Source: Trichopria drosophilae (lineage: Eukaryota; Arthropoda; Insecta; Hymenoptera; Diapriidae). From it: a stretch of 64,000 nt of DNA. Below, one piece after another: positions 47,340 through 59,935 of this stretch. Made by a program: the position numbers and the translations under genes. Where the stretch lies: contig CM059587.1 of NCBI GenBank assembly GCA_030407085.1, positions 94,421,001-94,485,000 on the forward strand, read 5' to 3'. Within the stretch, counting starts at the first letter, position 1, and each line of letters opens with the position of its first letter. The notes below the pieces were generated by a model. The model worked only from the letters and a program-made list of their open reading frames with translations. It was not told where the DNA came from and searched no databases.

Positions 47340-47910
47340 GAAAAAATAACGTTTATTCCGCGAGTGCAGAAAACAGGCCTTTTTTCTACTAGTGTAGAAA
47401 CCATGTCTTTTTCACCCTAGTACTGAAAATGGGCATTTTTCATACTGATTCTAAAAATAGACCTTTTCCTATCCGGATTAAAAATATACATTTCTTATTA
47501 CTGAAGAAACAGTATTTTACATGATAGTACAAAAATAGACTTTTTGATACACGTGTCCGTAAAGTGTGATTTTACGGACTGATCTCTGAACTTTACGGAC
47601 TAAAAACAGTCGGTAAAGTGCCTACTTTTGCGAACAGTGTATCAAAAAATAGTGTTCGCTCCTCGACCGTAAAATTTTACGACCTCGGTTTGGAGATTGT
47701 GCGAACTGTAAAATTGAACTTTACGGCCTAGGGCCGAAAAGTACTATTTCCCTAATAGAGCCGGCGGCAGTCAACCTTTTTCGCACTAGTAGTCAAAATA
47801 TATTTTTGCCCACAAATACAGAAACTATGTCTTTTCCGCACTAGTACAAACATACAAATATTTTGTACATGTGTACTAAAAATAGACAATTCACGGACAA
47901 ATATTAAAAA
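47340..47910 (+). repeat. ~28-bp minisatellite (CTTTTTC-CACTAGTAC-AAAATAGAC) around a hairpin
   Basis: Repeat starts fall at about 47362, 47391, 47419, 47447, 47475 and 47503, at 28-29-bp spacing, each with an AGTGTAGAAA/CTAGTACTGAAAAT motif followed by a pyrimidine run. The array resumes at about 47785-47900. Between lies a structured block (47541-47655) framed by TTTTTGATACAC and GTGTATCAAAAA, with repeated TTTACGGACT/GTAAAGTGC words. Confidence 0.65.
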
Positions 47911-50900
47911 CAGTTAATACATATTTATATTAATATTACAAAAATATAATGTTTACACGCTACATTTAATACTTACCAATAATTCCGATATCAAGGACCA
48001 GTATTAAACTTTAATGTTTAATTGAATGTGTATGGAGCGTATTGACCGTTTCTTAATACGGTCACGTCCAAACAGATTCAAATCTTTAGTAAACATTCTT
48101 GATTGAGATTGATCGGAAATAGAAGAAATAAAATATAACGGTATCTTTGATAAAATGCAAGAATAAGTAAAGGCAAAAAAATGAGGAAATCGCGTCTAAT
48201 TAGAGATACCAGCGCGTCCTCATCTGTCAGTCGGAAGGATTCAAATACAATCGTAAATGTAGGAGTGGATGTGTACAGTTCGATCAAGCAATTACGATCA
48301 AATTACGATCGAGGTATGAGAAGATTAATTAGAAGAGTTGCGTTATTCTCGGATTACGCGGTAATTCTACTAGCCTTTACTTACATAGCATAACTTTACT
48401 AGTTACCTTAAGGCGGTACTATACTTTGTTCGATCTTTTTTAAACGGAATTAATTCTGTCGCTAACAATGTTGTCAAAAGGAATTAATTTGTTTACGCAA
48501 ACGTTTTTGACCATACGTTCTTAAAGTGCGGGAGTCAAAAATGAAATAACCAACCTTGGATTACTCACTAATTAATGGAACTTTTTAAAACTTGAACGCT
48601 AGTCCGTAGGATAGTCCGTATAACAATAAACAAATTTAATTTCATAAATTGTTTGATAACGTATATATATTATACGGAGCCTCGTTATAGCGTTATGTTT
48701 ACATTCTACCCCCACCAATTTACACACCATATATCCATACACCCATACGCATAGAGCGCCGCCAGTGCGAATTATTAGAACTGAAATCCAAGCCCTACCC
48801 AGCACAAAATCAAATATATGTATTCAAAAACCTGTTTCCTGGGGGATATTCAAGAAATTAGAGAAATAATTAAAAATTAGTTTTTTCAAGTTTCGAACGT
48901 TTATCTCCGAATTAAACTAACTCAATAGAAAATTCCATTTAGGTTGACTATTTATTTACCTGTGGTTCACCTCTTCGCTGTGAGGAGAATAACCTGAAAT
49001 GTGGGTAAAAAATGATAAGAATGTTTTAAACTACCAAAATTTATGAGATTCGGTACATTTGGGTTTTCGGGATCGCTGGTTACGAATATGAAGTCCATTT
49101 TTTTAAATTCAAAATGGCGTATCCAATATGGCGAACCTATTTTTTTGAATTCCTTGGATTCTGTTGAAAGCTATTACGTTTTGAAATTGTTTGAAAAATA
49201 AATTTATTTAGCATTTTATGTCCTGAGTTACAATAATATATTCACATTTACAGATAATTTAATAAACTATCATACATTACATTTTTTTTATGTTTTTAAT
49301 ACTAGATGTGTAAAATAAGAGCAACCCTACCCGAAATAGAAACAAGATTTTTGAACATTCCCTATTCAGAGAACGTAATTTGCACAAGTCATATTAAAAA
49401 GAATGGGTATGTGTGATGTGAATCTACATGTTTTTTGTGCTTTTTATCAATTTTTTTGAATGTACGTCTATAGATTAAACGTCTATGGTTAAAGCCCATC
49501 GTGATAGTTTCAACTTTTTAAAATTCAAATTTACAAATAATTCTAATATATAACCAATATACATATCCATCTGAAAAATACGAAAAAATTGTAATTATGG
49601 TGTTTGGTTATTTTCAAAAAATCTCAGTGATTAGAATAAAGAATTTTTCTTTATAAAATAAAATGCCTGATTAAAGGATTATCTTGATAGGATAAATTAA
49701 ATAATTTAAAATTATTTTTATTATTATTTAATTTATAAAATACAATTTTTTTAATAATATATTTAATTATTCCTATATTATTATTAATTATATTATTATC
49801 AATCTACTTTCATGACGTAAGTGATGAAATACCACGATTAAAATATCTATTATCGAGAGCGAATTTGAAAAATCGATTGACTCACATTTTTACAACTTTA
49901 AGTTATAGTTACGTGACAAAAAAAAGGATTGCCTTCGCGAATATTGGAAACCTCAGTTTTCATTTCTGTAAATATGGAGGTTCATTTTTATATGTTATTT
50001 ATTGCGAAATTTTTAAGAATTAATTGCAAATAGAAGATAAAATTAGCTGTAGGAACAAATTAAAATATATCTATTTCGCTTACAAGTTTACATGTATACA
50101 ACCGAAGAATTTGCGTTAAAAATCTTGAAAATTTAATTAATAAGTAATCAAAAAGATGCCAGCAATAAACAAAAATTCTATATTTAAATAGTTACAAGCA
50201 AAACATTAATCGAAACCTCATTTTTGTTGATCATTCTTGATTTAAGAACCTTAAGTAATGTAAATAATTTGCATCTACGATGTTGTTTGCCGTATTTATT
50301 ACGTTTAAATGAAAAAAAAAATGATGATTAAAATAATATTTGTTCAAATAGGAAACAAAAGAGAATTTTATTCAAATTAAGTCTGGTACAAGGAATTTTA
50401 AATCACGCTTTTGGACCATATGAGACAGTAAGTGATTACAGACATTACTGATCAGACATTCAGAGAACTCTCACTTTTCTTCCGGAGGTTCTCATCTAGA
50501 AACTCAAAATTGAAGTGATTTTCTACACTTATTTTTAACAGAAGGAAATAAATGAACCACTTAAGAGTACACACAAAATTTAATAAGTTAAATAAAAAAA
50601 AAATTAACGCGTGTATGACGAACAAGACAACCACAGGTTGCACAAAAGATCTAAAATAATAAAACATTTTTATAAAATGTGTGATATTTGTTAGCTGTTA
50701 TATTTCTAAACAAAAAATTAAGATAATTTAAGGAAGTCTAAATCTAATAACCAATAAAAAAATATTTTCGTCCATTATATTGTTAATAATATATTTGTTA
50801 TTAAAAAATAAAGTTAAAAATAAGTTTTTTCAAATAAATGCATTTTGAAGAAAGCTACCAAATTATTACTAAATTCGAGGTTAGGTCCGAAATTGTTGAA

Positions 50901-51534
50901 GCGACCTATGCAAAAATAGAGTAATAAATTTATTGCAAAAAGAGTTATATTTTAAATGTTTGTCTGCTATATTAGATCCGCCATTTTCCATTTGGAAAAA
51001 CTAACCTCAGAATTGTTTTCGAAATCCCGTGAATAACAGATTTCAATTGTATTAGATAGAAGGTAAAATCTGTGACTCAAAGCATCTAGTCTAACCTGAT
51101 GCAGCCTAACTAATTTAACCTAAACTTCTTTTTTTCCTTATAAATAATGTTTTAGTATTTTACATTTAGTGCGTTAAAAAAATGCTAACATTATGAAAAT
51201 CTTGTGTTATAGATGCATCCCTAACATCTATCGAATTTAAATAGGTTAAATATGAATCAAATATGCCTCAAATATGTAGGAATTACACTTAAAAATTTAT
51301 TATATTATCCTACACATAATAAGAAATTTGGAAGTATTAGTCGTCTTTTAATTTATTGCATTTGGCATATTTTTATGTTACTTTCCTCTAGAAACTGTCA
51401 CTTTCATCCTAGGGGATGAGGAGACGCAGTCAAATTGATTATGAAACCACTTTTGACGAAATTGTTTATAACAAAATCAAAGACTACAATCACGCTTACC
51501 TGGTAACATTTGTCTTATAATCTGATCAGAACAT
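47911..51534. other. AT-rich non-coding DNA
   Basis: No gene is recognised over about 3.6 kb. Open frames at 48078-48393 (both strands), 48599-48805 and 50452-50667 lack domains. A single copy of the CAAAATGGCG dispersed repeat lies at 49068-49150 (GGTTACGAATATGAAGTCC, then TTCAAAATGGCGTATCCAAT). Confidence 0.45.
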
Positions 51535-51744
51535 GATTAGGCAACAATTATGTTTGATTGATAAGATGTAGGTTACGATCTCCTGATGAAGGCCTAGACC
51601 TGGAGTGCTAAGGCACACTTTACCTGCTGCCTGAACCGGACCTGATCCGGAAGTGGTAAAGCATACCACATCTGACGCATCTGATCCTTCCTGAACCAGG
51701 CCGTGATCAGTTTTTAGGAGACTTTGGAAGATTTCTGCTCGGGT
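51535..51744. mobile_element. Partial CCTGATCAGG-family element
   Basis: The segment carries CCTGATGAAGGCC, CCGGACCTGATCCGGAAG and CCAGGCCGTGATCAG boxes. It ends with ATTTCTGCTCGGGT at 51731-51744, which is the complement of the terminus seen at 30683. No matching left terminus is identified, so only one end is supported. Confidence 0.5.
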
Positions 51745-52429
51745 TTCTCAATCTTGCGGCTACTTCAAACTAGACTGCAGTTGTAGTAAATGTTTTATAA
51801 AATTGTACTTTATAAAAGATGTGAAAGACGTATTATATCATATATTTCAAATATTGTCTCAAGACCTCTCTTATTCGTATTTTAAACTTGCAATTTTAAT
51901 TTAATACCCTGTACTAATGTGAAAAGGTGGACCTGCATTTCCCTCTGTTCTTTCCGAAGTATCAGGGGAAAATCTGCAACTTAATAAATTGGAATTTTTA
52001 AAGTATAAAAAGATATAAAAACTAGAATTTGTTAGAAATTCCGACATTGTTAAAATTCTTTCCCTGATTAAAAGTTATCTTTTAAGATAGAAAACATGTC
52101 ATAAATAGATTTACATCTCCGTATAGACATTAACACATTAAGCAAGTTTTACTGGCACAATAAGGTATAAAGTTATGCTCTTTTTGTTTATTGCATAAAC
52201 CCAAAAACTGCGAAAAAAAGTGGAACAGCAATAGATCTTTACCAAAGTAGCGTGAGATCCATCACCTTCTGCACAGAATTCAAAATGAAGCTGCCAGAAC
52301 ATGTCGAGTCGTACATTGCCAACTTTTTCTACAAAAATGGCGTTTTAACTTTAAAAGTTATGTAATATTAATGGTATGGATTGAAATAAAAGAAAAGAAA
52401 ATAACCACATGCGACTTTTGGCCATTTGG
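51745..52429. other. AT-rich non-coding DNA
   Basis: No gene or repeat is recognised here. Confidence 0.45.
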
Positions 52430-53045
52430 AACCGCTCAGGCAGGGGGTGTGCTTCATCTTCGATATAATGATGTCTTCGGCAATGGATGAGTTTTAACGT
52501 TTTTCGAAGATACGCTCGCGGGGCCCACCGTCGAAGTCGATTTCTCTAATGGACGTATTTGTCCGATGAGAACAACGAGCGATGAGTTCGAACATACCCC
52601 GGGTCCCTAGGTTAACGTCCGTGTTATTGTGCTCCAAGCCGTCAAGCTCAGAATCTTTGCGCTAACAAGGTGCCGCGTCTTTCGAATGGTCAATCTCCCT
52701 CGTCCTTCCGTCTTTCGTTCTCTTCAAGGCAAGTGGCGAACGGGACCAGCAAGATATAACGAGAGGACCATTTTTTGCGCATTCAAATATCGACTAATTG
52801 CCCCAGGATTCTGACCGCGTTTTTCGATGGTACCCGATCCAAACGTGACTGGCCAACGTGATTTTCAAAATCCTGATCGCAGCCCCGATGATACCGATCC
52901 AGCTGGCACAGAATAGGAACGGAATTCGTTACGCGTATTCCGAAACAGAGATTTTCGGACGATAATTAGCGGACAGATTTTTTTATCGATACGTGAAAAC
53001 CTAGTCGGTAATTAATTGCCGGCTAATAAGACGTCCGACCTGGTC
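52430..53045. promoter_or_regulatory. GC-rich island, candidate regulatory element
   Basis: The block contains GGGGCCCACCGTCGAAGTCG near 52521, ACCCCGGGTCCCTAGG near 52595 and CGATAATTAGCGG, GGTAATTAATTGCCGGC motifs near 52960-53020. The last two are homeodomain-type sites in a GC-richer context. The open frame 52629-52814 has no known domain. It resembles the other islands in this window and is a candidate long-range enhancer. Confidence 0.35.
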
Positions 53046-54984
53046 TCATGAGGTTTGTCATCAAGGATTGCGGATTGGCTAATCGTGTACTGTTATTTAA
53101 ATTTGTTACCAGGTACTGAAAGAAAGAAATTACATTTTCTAATCAATACGACTTGTTTTGACCTAATCTGGTCTAACCAAGAGGATTCGGTTTCGTCTAA
53201 TTTGGTTTACTATTCTAAAGAAATGGTTATGAGAACCAAGTTAGTTCGGTTGTAACATAATTAAAACCGAAAGGGTTTTGTATCAGTTGGTCAAACCAAA
53301 CTCGGTCGGTTGGAGCAATTATACTAATTATTATTTATGCGTTGAATGTCCATTTGGTCCTTGTATGAACGCAAAACTGATACAGTGCATCGAGAGCACT
53401 CAATGGCGCACGCTCTTACTGAGAAAAAGTTTTACTGAAATGGATCCAATATCGGGTTATTGGGTAAAATTCTGCATCATTTCAGATATAAAAATCCGTT
53501 GAAATAAAAATCCTACCTATTCCTTTATTAAACATAACGAATTTTTGTCTACTTTAAATAGACGAATTATCGGTAGAAATAACATTATTTAAATTAACAT
53601 TATTTAACTTAGCTTGATGACTTTACTGTGACTTTGAGACATCTTTAGATACAGGACATTTTCGATTCATTTTAGTCAAAGTTTTTTTGCTTCACTGTTA
53701 AAAATTACATGAAAATTAATGAGATCAATGCTCACCAATACATTAGATTTATCGAGTTTGTAACTAAAATGTATCTTAATGTGCAGGAACACAAGTCTTA
53801 GAGTAATTTTGCCTTATCCTTCACGCATAACCAAGTTCAATTTACTGGACGTGTTCATTAAATTTCAATACACAGTTTAGGAATGTATATTATTTAAGTA
53901 CATGCACATGAATTTTAATATACTTTGTCTAATATTCAATTACATCTGCATGAAATTTTAACAAACATAACAAATATATTTGTCAGATGTATGTTCAGGA
54001 GGTCCTCCTTATTTTATAAACTGGGCAATAACTAGACACAAATTATTAAATCAATATTTTGTTATAAAACTGTCTACATAGTGGATACAATTAAATGGAT
54101 TAAAACTGATCACAGATTCGTAAAAAAATTCTACCTAATAAATATTACGAAGTAAATGTTGAAAATGTTAACAAAAACAATAGCAGTGATGATGATAATG
54201 ACGATGCGGACGAAGATGGTAAGGATGCCGATGATGATGACAATTATACTCGTATTAAAGCTGCTGAAGGAAGTCTAATAGTAGTAAAAACTTAAAACTG
54301 ACAGGATATTTAATTTCATACATAGTTTGTTATAGTACATGAACAAATTTGACTGTTTAGGCATTTAGGGAGAGAATGGAATATTCCCATATTATCAGAC
54401 TGATTGGCTCGTAAAGAATGATAAATAATTATAGCTATGTTAGCGTTTCTAAATGTAGAGCTGTAAAACCATTTTGCTAAACTAAACCAATTATCTTACG
54501 ACAAATATTTTGCTGGAATAGACAAATATTCACCATGGTGGTGTTATGTTTTCAACTAAATACGTTTACTTCCAGCAACCGATATTCAAGTACCAAAAAC
54601 GATCCTTTTTAGAGTGTGATATCAAACTGCAAATTGTAGAATTAAATTTCCTACAACAGCCATGTTTTTATCTGAAATTTACAAATTGTCTGCTGCCTCG
54701 TATTTTCTCGTGGTACTGATTAGTCGATATTCAACATCATTCATTACATTTGTTCAAAATCAACGTCATACAAAATACAATAAATATTTGATTAGTTATG
54801 TAATAGCATTTAATTTAGAAGATTAGAAAAAAACGCTGCTTGAATAACCCCAAAACTTGCAATAATATTTCGTACGCTACTAAATTTTTCATTACTCTCT
54901 GAATGACACAAAACATAGAAACGAATAAAAATAAATGAAATCTTTCACTCACAAATTTTACCAGCATTGGTATTCTTTTAACAT
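53046..54984. other. Non-coding DNA with GGTT-rich and GATGAT-rich patches
   Basis: A GGTT/AACC-rich patch lies at 53150-53310. A GATGATGAT-type imperfect trinucleotide run lies at 54187-54243. Flanking AT-rich sequence shows no gene. Confidence 0.45.
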
Positions 54985-55265
54985 TCGGTATATAGGGGTT
55001 TTGAAGTTGCTAATTACGAATACGGTGTCAGATTTTCAAATTTCAAAATGGCTGATACAAAATGGTCCACGATCATTTAAAAAAATAATAATTTTGTGTA
55101 ATAATTGCTTTATGGAGGCTTTCAGATTGCTAACCATGAATTTTTATATCAGATATTCAAAATTCAAAATGATAGATCCAATATGGCCGACAAAAAATTT
55201 GAAACATCATAATTTTTAAAAATATTTCATAGATAGAGGTTTTTGAGGTCATTGATAACAATTTG
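54985..55265 (+). repeat. Three-unit ~121-bp tandem repeat
   Basis: GTTGCTAATTACGAATACGG at about 55005, ATTGCTAACCATGAATTTTT at about 55127 and GGTCATTGATAACAATTTG at about 55247 begin successive units. Each contains a (G/A)(A/T)TTTTCAAA..TTCAAAATGG(C/A)(T/G) box followed by GATCCAATATGG-like sequence. Same family as 45140-45310 (inverted) and 49068-49150. Confidence 0.6.
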
Positions 55266-56027
55266 AAAAATAGCTAATCTAATATATCGTATAAGAATAT
55301 AAAAACAATCTTTAAAGAATTGTGATTTTGGAATGTTTTCTTGCAATTTACCTGAAGTTCAATTGATAGATAATATTACAATAAAGTTTAAAGGACATGA
55401 ACGTTTATAACAATATTCAAATGTCAACGTGAAAATACTTGATTTATGATAAAATCTTAACATCTAACGTTATTTTTTATGTCGCATTAAGAAGGAATTT
55501 CGGCAAAATGTGGATACCATCATTAAAGTGATGTTCACTTCAAGGACATAGAATTCCAAAGCCAAATAGGTCAAAAATGATTGTATATCCTTATTTCGGG
55601 TTGTTTATCACTGGTACAGAATGTTTTGGTGCGGCCGTTTTGGCTCCAGACTCTTGGACCCTGGTTTTTGTCGCGAGAATCATGTTAGATAAAAATTCGA
55701 ATCGTAAAATGTGGGAGGTGTAATGAAATGGCAACATCACGAAACTAACCTTACCAGTCAGAACTCTGCCTACCCATAACAAAGCCTAAACGAGATATGG
55801 CTGAACAGGGAAATTTTGTCCCGGGAAATAAAATCAGGTCACCATAAATACGAAATGTCACTTCGGCATTATTCAAACATTTTAAATTTTACATACATTT
55901 CAAATGTTTCGGAGCATTCAAGGATAGGGTCAGGTTGATGTCTGCATGGTATTACGTGGGGGGAGGTATAGGCAAAAAATAACCTGAAAAATCATTAGTA
56001 ATGGACAACACTGTAGCTACTTAAGCC
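55266..56027. other. Non-coding DNA without recognised genes
   Basis: The minus-strand frame 55591-55782 has no recognised domain. Nothing else is supported. Confidence 0.4.
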
Positions 56028-56110
56028 AAAACGTCTGGCGCCAAAACGGCCAGCGCCAAAATGGTTGCTCCAAAACGGCCGGGCCAAAACGTCCTGCTCC
56101 AGTTTGTCTC
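56028..56110 (+). repeat. GCCAAAACG minisatellite
   Basis: Five tandem copies of (G/T)CCAAAACG(G/T)C(C/T) spaced 13-18 bp (56031 to 56095), ending in GCTCCAGTTTGTC. It is a short-period degenerate tandem repeat. Confidence 0.75.
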
Positions 56111-59066
56111 GTCTCTTGAACTTTTTTTCGAGTGAAGAATTCATTTCAATTTTGTTTTCATCTACAATGCAAAAGGCATTATTATTTCCCTCTCGAAAAT
56201 GAGCATTGCTAATGTGTACATTTTAATAAATTCAGACGAATTCTACGTATAGAATATGAATCGGAGATAAGAAAAGGTTCGTCATGTCACGATCTTGAGA
56301 TTTCTGTGATTACGAATACGAAAATGCATCTTTTTGCAACTTTCATAGTTATGAAAAGAATGAGAGAATTTTGTAGGAGTTTACTATTGGAACAGTTCGT
56401 GACTTCATTCCTCTTTAAAATGAGATATTAGTTGACTACCTGCACTGAGAGAAGTTTAAGAGAACACCGGTATTGCCTATTATAGTACAGCAGCGCCCAA
56501 TGTTAGAGACAACGGTGGCTCAGATTGGAAGCGGACTGCTGTGGTTCCAAATCATAATACAAATATTAATCCAAGGTCATTGGGAATAGTGAGAGTACTG
56601 CCGCATGTAAACATGTAAAGCTATTATATTGTTGTGAGACGACAGTCGTACCAAAGTAAAAGAAACACGGTGCGGAAAGCCAATATAAAACAGATCTCTT
56701 GCTTTCGTATAGCAGTTATCTCCTATGCTATGACTTCTGTCTTAAAGTTTTCTCCGTGTAAGATTTTTCTCACAAAGTTATGGCCGTCTTATATTCTGAT
56801 ATTTATGCTGACAACCAATCTACTAGATAATTACTCTTGGAAACTTATACTACACTTGTTTTTCAAGTTATCTACAAGAAAAATGCCCTTTGCTTGCTAT
56901 CTTTGAGGTTATATAGAGAACACAACAATTTATTTTATCCTTCATTACTATTTGCATTGTTGAGTAACTCTCGCGTCCTTCAATATGAATTATTAATTTA
57001 TCATCTTCTATTTCTTCTGAAAAATTTGAACACTTACATTTCCCACATTTTAATTCTGCTATAATGGAAATGATGATGCAATGTTCTAATTTCATAGTTA
57101 GCAAACTAAAAGATGGGTAAGTACATATTTTTAATTGAAATTATAAAGTAAATTCATTTAGACTTTAAAGAGATAATTTAAATAATTATTGAAATAGAGG
57201 TCATAACTAAAATTGCCGTAACTATGTGAGAAAAAAACCCAGGTGTTTGACTAGGAGCATATTTTTAGGGGTAAGAGTAATACTCTTCATGCAAGTAGTA
57301 ATAAAGGTCAAACAAAATTGCGGCATTCTGTATGTAAAATAAAAAAATACAAAGACCGTATTTTTTCAAATACATAACCACAAATATTTAAAATATCTGA
57401 CGATTTGGGCCGATCGTGAGTTTAGATTCTGGTTTTAGGCATAAAATTACTTCAGAAAACAGAATAATTGGCGAACACAGTGCAATTTTTTATACAGTGG
57501 TCCACTTAATACATATCGGTTATTCTTGAGGGTTCTGCCTTTTTTAGGATCACAAGTTTAGAAAAGTTGCTTTGATATTACAACGTGGTATTCTGCATAA
57601 TTCCCTCCAAGATTTTGAACACCATAAATGAAATCATAGATGTCCCCGGATGTGAAACTGATAGACGAAACATTGCAGTGTAAAAGGTCTACTCTTGAAA
57701 CTAGAATAGAAAACAATTCAATTCTATCGGCTGTTTTCGAGATATGGCAACACATATTATATTATTCACACTTCTTTAACCAACCATTATTTATATTCTT
57801 ATGTAATGTAATAAAAAATTAACTAGACATAGATTATTTCTTCGAGCGCTAGGTGGCGTTCAAATCCAAAATGCTATTGCACGTATATTCAATGAATCCA
57901 TAGCATAGTAGGACATTTGTTTGGAACAACAGGGACATCAAAGAATTCAAATCGTTTTGTCCTTCAATCTCCCTGGCACAATTCCAAGCATTCACTCACT
58001 TTAAGTGATTAAGTGACAATAGTATTGCGAACGTTGCTCATCAGTTCGGCATTGTAATTAAATGATGGTTGAATTCATATTCGGATTTGTACACCACCTA
58101 GTATGTCTCGAAAAAACTTGAGTCTCAATATGTAATTTCCAACTTGTAATAACATTCCCATTCCAAAGTGAATTGTTTCGTTCGTATATACGCCATTATG
58201 CATTCAAATCATTTTCAAATGATTTTTAGCAGTGTGATAATAAATTTATCAATTCCGTTTTACTTGTGATAATAAGTTAAAGTTCAATATTTTACATGAA
58301 TGGTCAACTGAAGAAATGGCACATGCGCAGTGGCTTTAGGAGAGACTAAAACATGCCTAGCAGTGATATGAGAGTTCCAAGCATGTTCAGAGGTCATTCG
58401 AAAGTTAAGAAATGGCATATGGTGGGAATCGAATGTTGATAATGTCTATATATAATTTTGTATCATTGACACTTGCAGAGAAACGTTCTGGATATGTTTC
58501 AAGTGACCGGAGGCAGAGCTTTTTATAAGAAGTGTCGCATAACATTGGAGAAAAGTGCATTGATACTGTGCATTGCATCCAAATCTCGGAATGTTGAACC
58601 TGGCGCTGAAAGCTCTTCTGGTCCAGGGGTCGGGGCCTACTCAGATAAAGGGTTACATAAAATTACAGATATTCGTATATGTATTCCATTTACATATTTG
58701 TATATTCACCACCAGATGGTAAGCTCACTAATTACAATTAGTTCATGTAACTAATGGGTTATGGTACCACGAACTAACAAATGCTATTCTAACTACTTTT
58801 TTTTTATTATTTAATGGCCGGAATTGCTTTTTACTACATTTTTGCCATATTAATCATACGATTTTTGCGAGAGCTGCAGGTCATCTTCCTGGATGGCGCC
58901 ATATTTGTGTATGAATTGTAGAAAGAGTAGAAACGTACACCAAGTACAACAGCAGTCATGAGTCGATTTCCGCGAGATAAACAATATTTTCGAAACGTCA
59001 ACAAACAATGTGGCTTGTCTTACCCACAGCGAGCTACTGCTTTGAAAACAAAATCGAAATATTGTT
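56111..59066. other. Non-coding DNA without recognised genes
   Basis: Open frames at 56634-56906, 56837-57104 (both strands), 57558-57822 and 58473-58754 have no recognisable domains. One strong CTCF-like motif lies at 57844-57858. A second GATGGCGCCAT motif is near 58892. Confidence 0.4.
57844..57858 (+). promoter_or_regulatory. CTCF-like insulator motif
   Basis: GAGCGCTAGGTGGCG matches the CTCF core well (AGGTGGCG with an upstream CGCT). It is oriented opposite to the motif at 38574-38588. Only sequence similarity supports it. Confidence 0.4.
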
Positions 59067-59140
59067 CACCGGACGGGGATCGAACTGATGACCTACAACT
59101 TCGTAGTCCAGTGCGTTACCGCCTGAGCCACGAAGCCGAT
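59067..59140 (-). repeat. tRNA-like segment with A and B boxes, probable SINE head or tRNA pseudogene
   Basis: Minus-strand TGGCTCAGGCGGTAACGC (A box) is followed after about 35 bases by AGTTCGATCCCCG (B box). The ends CGGCTTCG and CGTCCGGTG do not pair as an acceptor stem. It is more likely a tRNA-derived SINE head or pseudogene than a tRNA gene. The overlapping plus-strand frame 58958-59254 is therefore not taken as coding. Confidence 0.55.
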
Positions 59141-59439
59141 TTTTTGGTAGTAAACATAACATTTTACATGGGCGAACACAAAATTAGAATGAGAATGTTT
59201 CGTTCAAAACCTCATCCGATTCTTGAATTAACCTTGAGGCTAAAGGAGATGTAACTTAAGTCAAAACAAAAATATGAACATAAAAATATATAAATTACAT
59301 TGACTAAAGTGGTCGTATAATAAAACTGTCATTAAACATTTTAATAACTTTTAAATTTCAAAGAACTAGATTTTGTAGAAAACTTCCTAAAATTGAATTA
59401 TTCCCACTACGTTCTTCTCCTATCCAAATTTGGAATCGG

Positions 59440-59935
59440 CACCTCCCGAAAGAATTCTGTAATTACGCAAACGTGCACGCAGGCCTATTAAAAGATTATC
59501 CAGCGCGTTCGATTTCATCAAAACGAATGTAGTAAAACGACCGTTTAAACAGCTCGTCATTATCGGTGGCGGCAGGTAAATTCAATTTTGTCAAATTCGT
59601 GGTCCCGACAGTGTTCGCATGCTCGTTCTAACGAGCTCGTTCGATACCGAACGGTGCACGCCACTTAATTTCCCCTCTTTGAAATTAACGAATCACTCGT
59701 TACCTTTTTTCGCCCCTCAAAAAAATTGCGGATCCGTCGCCGCTAGTTCACAGGGCCGAAATGCCGAAATGCCGCGGCGACAATTAAAACATTCCGAACA
59801 CCGAACTCCCGGTTTCTGGAAGCTGCTCCGAACGTCTCCTCAGATCCGTGGACCAGATAATGCGGACTTCCTTTCATCGCCCGAGAGAAGCATAAAGAGT
59901 CCAAAATCCCGTACTTCCAACGGCAAATGTGCACT
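59440..59935. promoter_or_regulatory. GC-rich island, candidate regulatory element
   Basis: The island contains CGTTCGATTTCATC, CGGTGGCGGCAGG, GGATCCGTCGCCGC and TCCGTGGACCAG words. It is crossed by a 128-codon plus-strand frame (59619-60005) whose translation has no domain and ends in TATACG-repeat read-through. A TATATATGTATATC simple-sequence tail follows (59950-60000). Confidence 0.35.

Noticed and set aside
54187..54243. Acidic-protein exon (Asp-rich)
   Set aside because: GATGAT-type trinucleotide run with no extended open frame or splice sites; treated as simple sequence.
58958..59254. 98-codon plus-strand open frame
   Set aside because: It overlaps the tRNA-like segment, whose complement supplies the protein-like stretch; not an independent gene.
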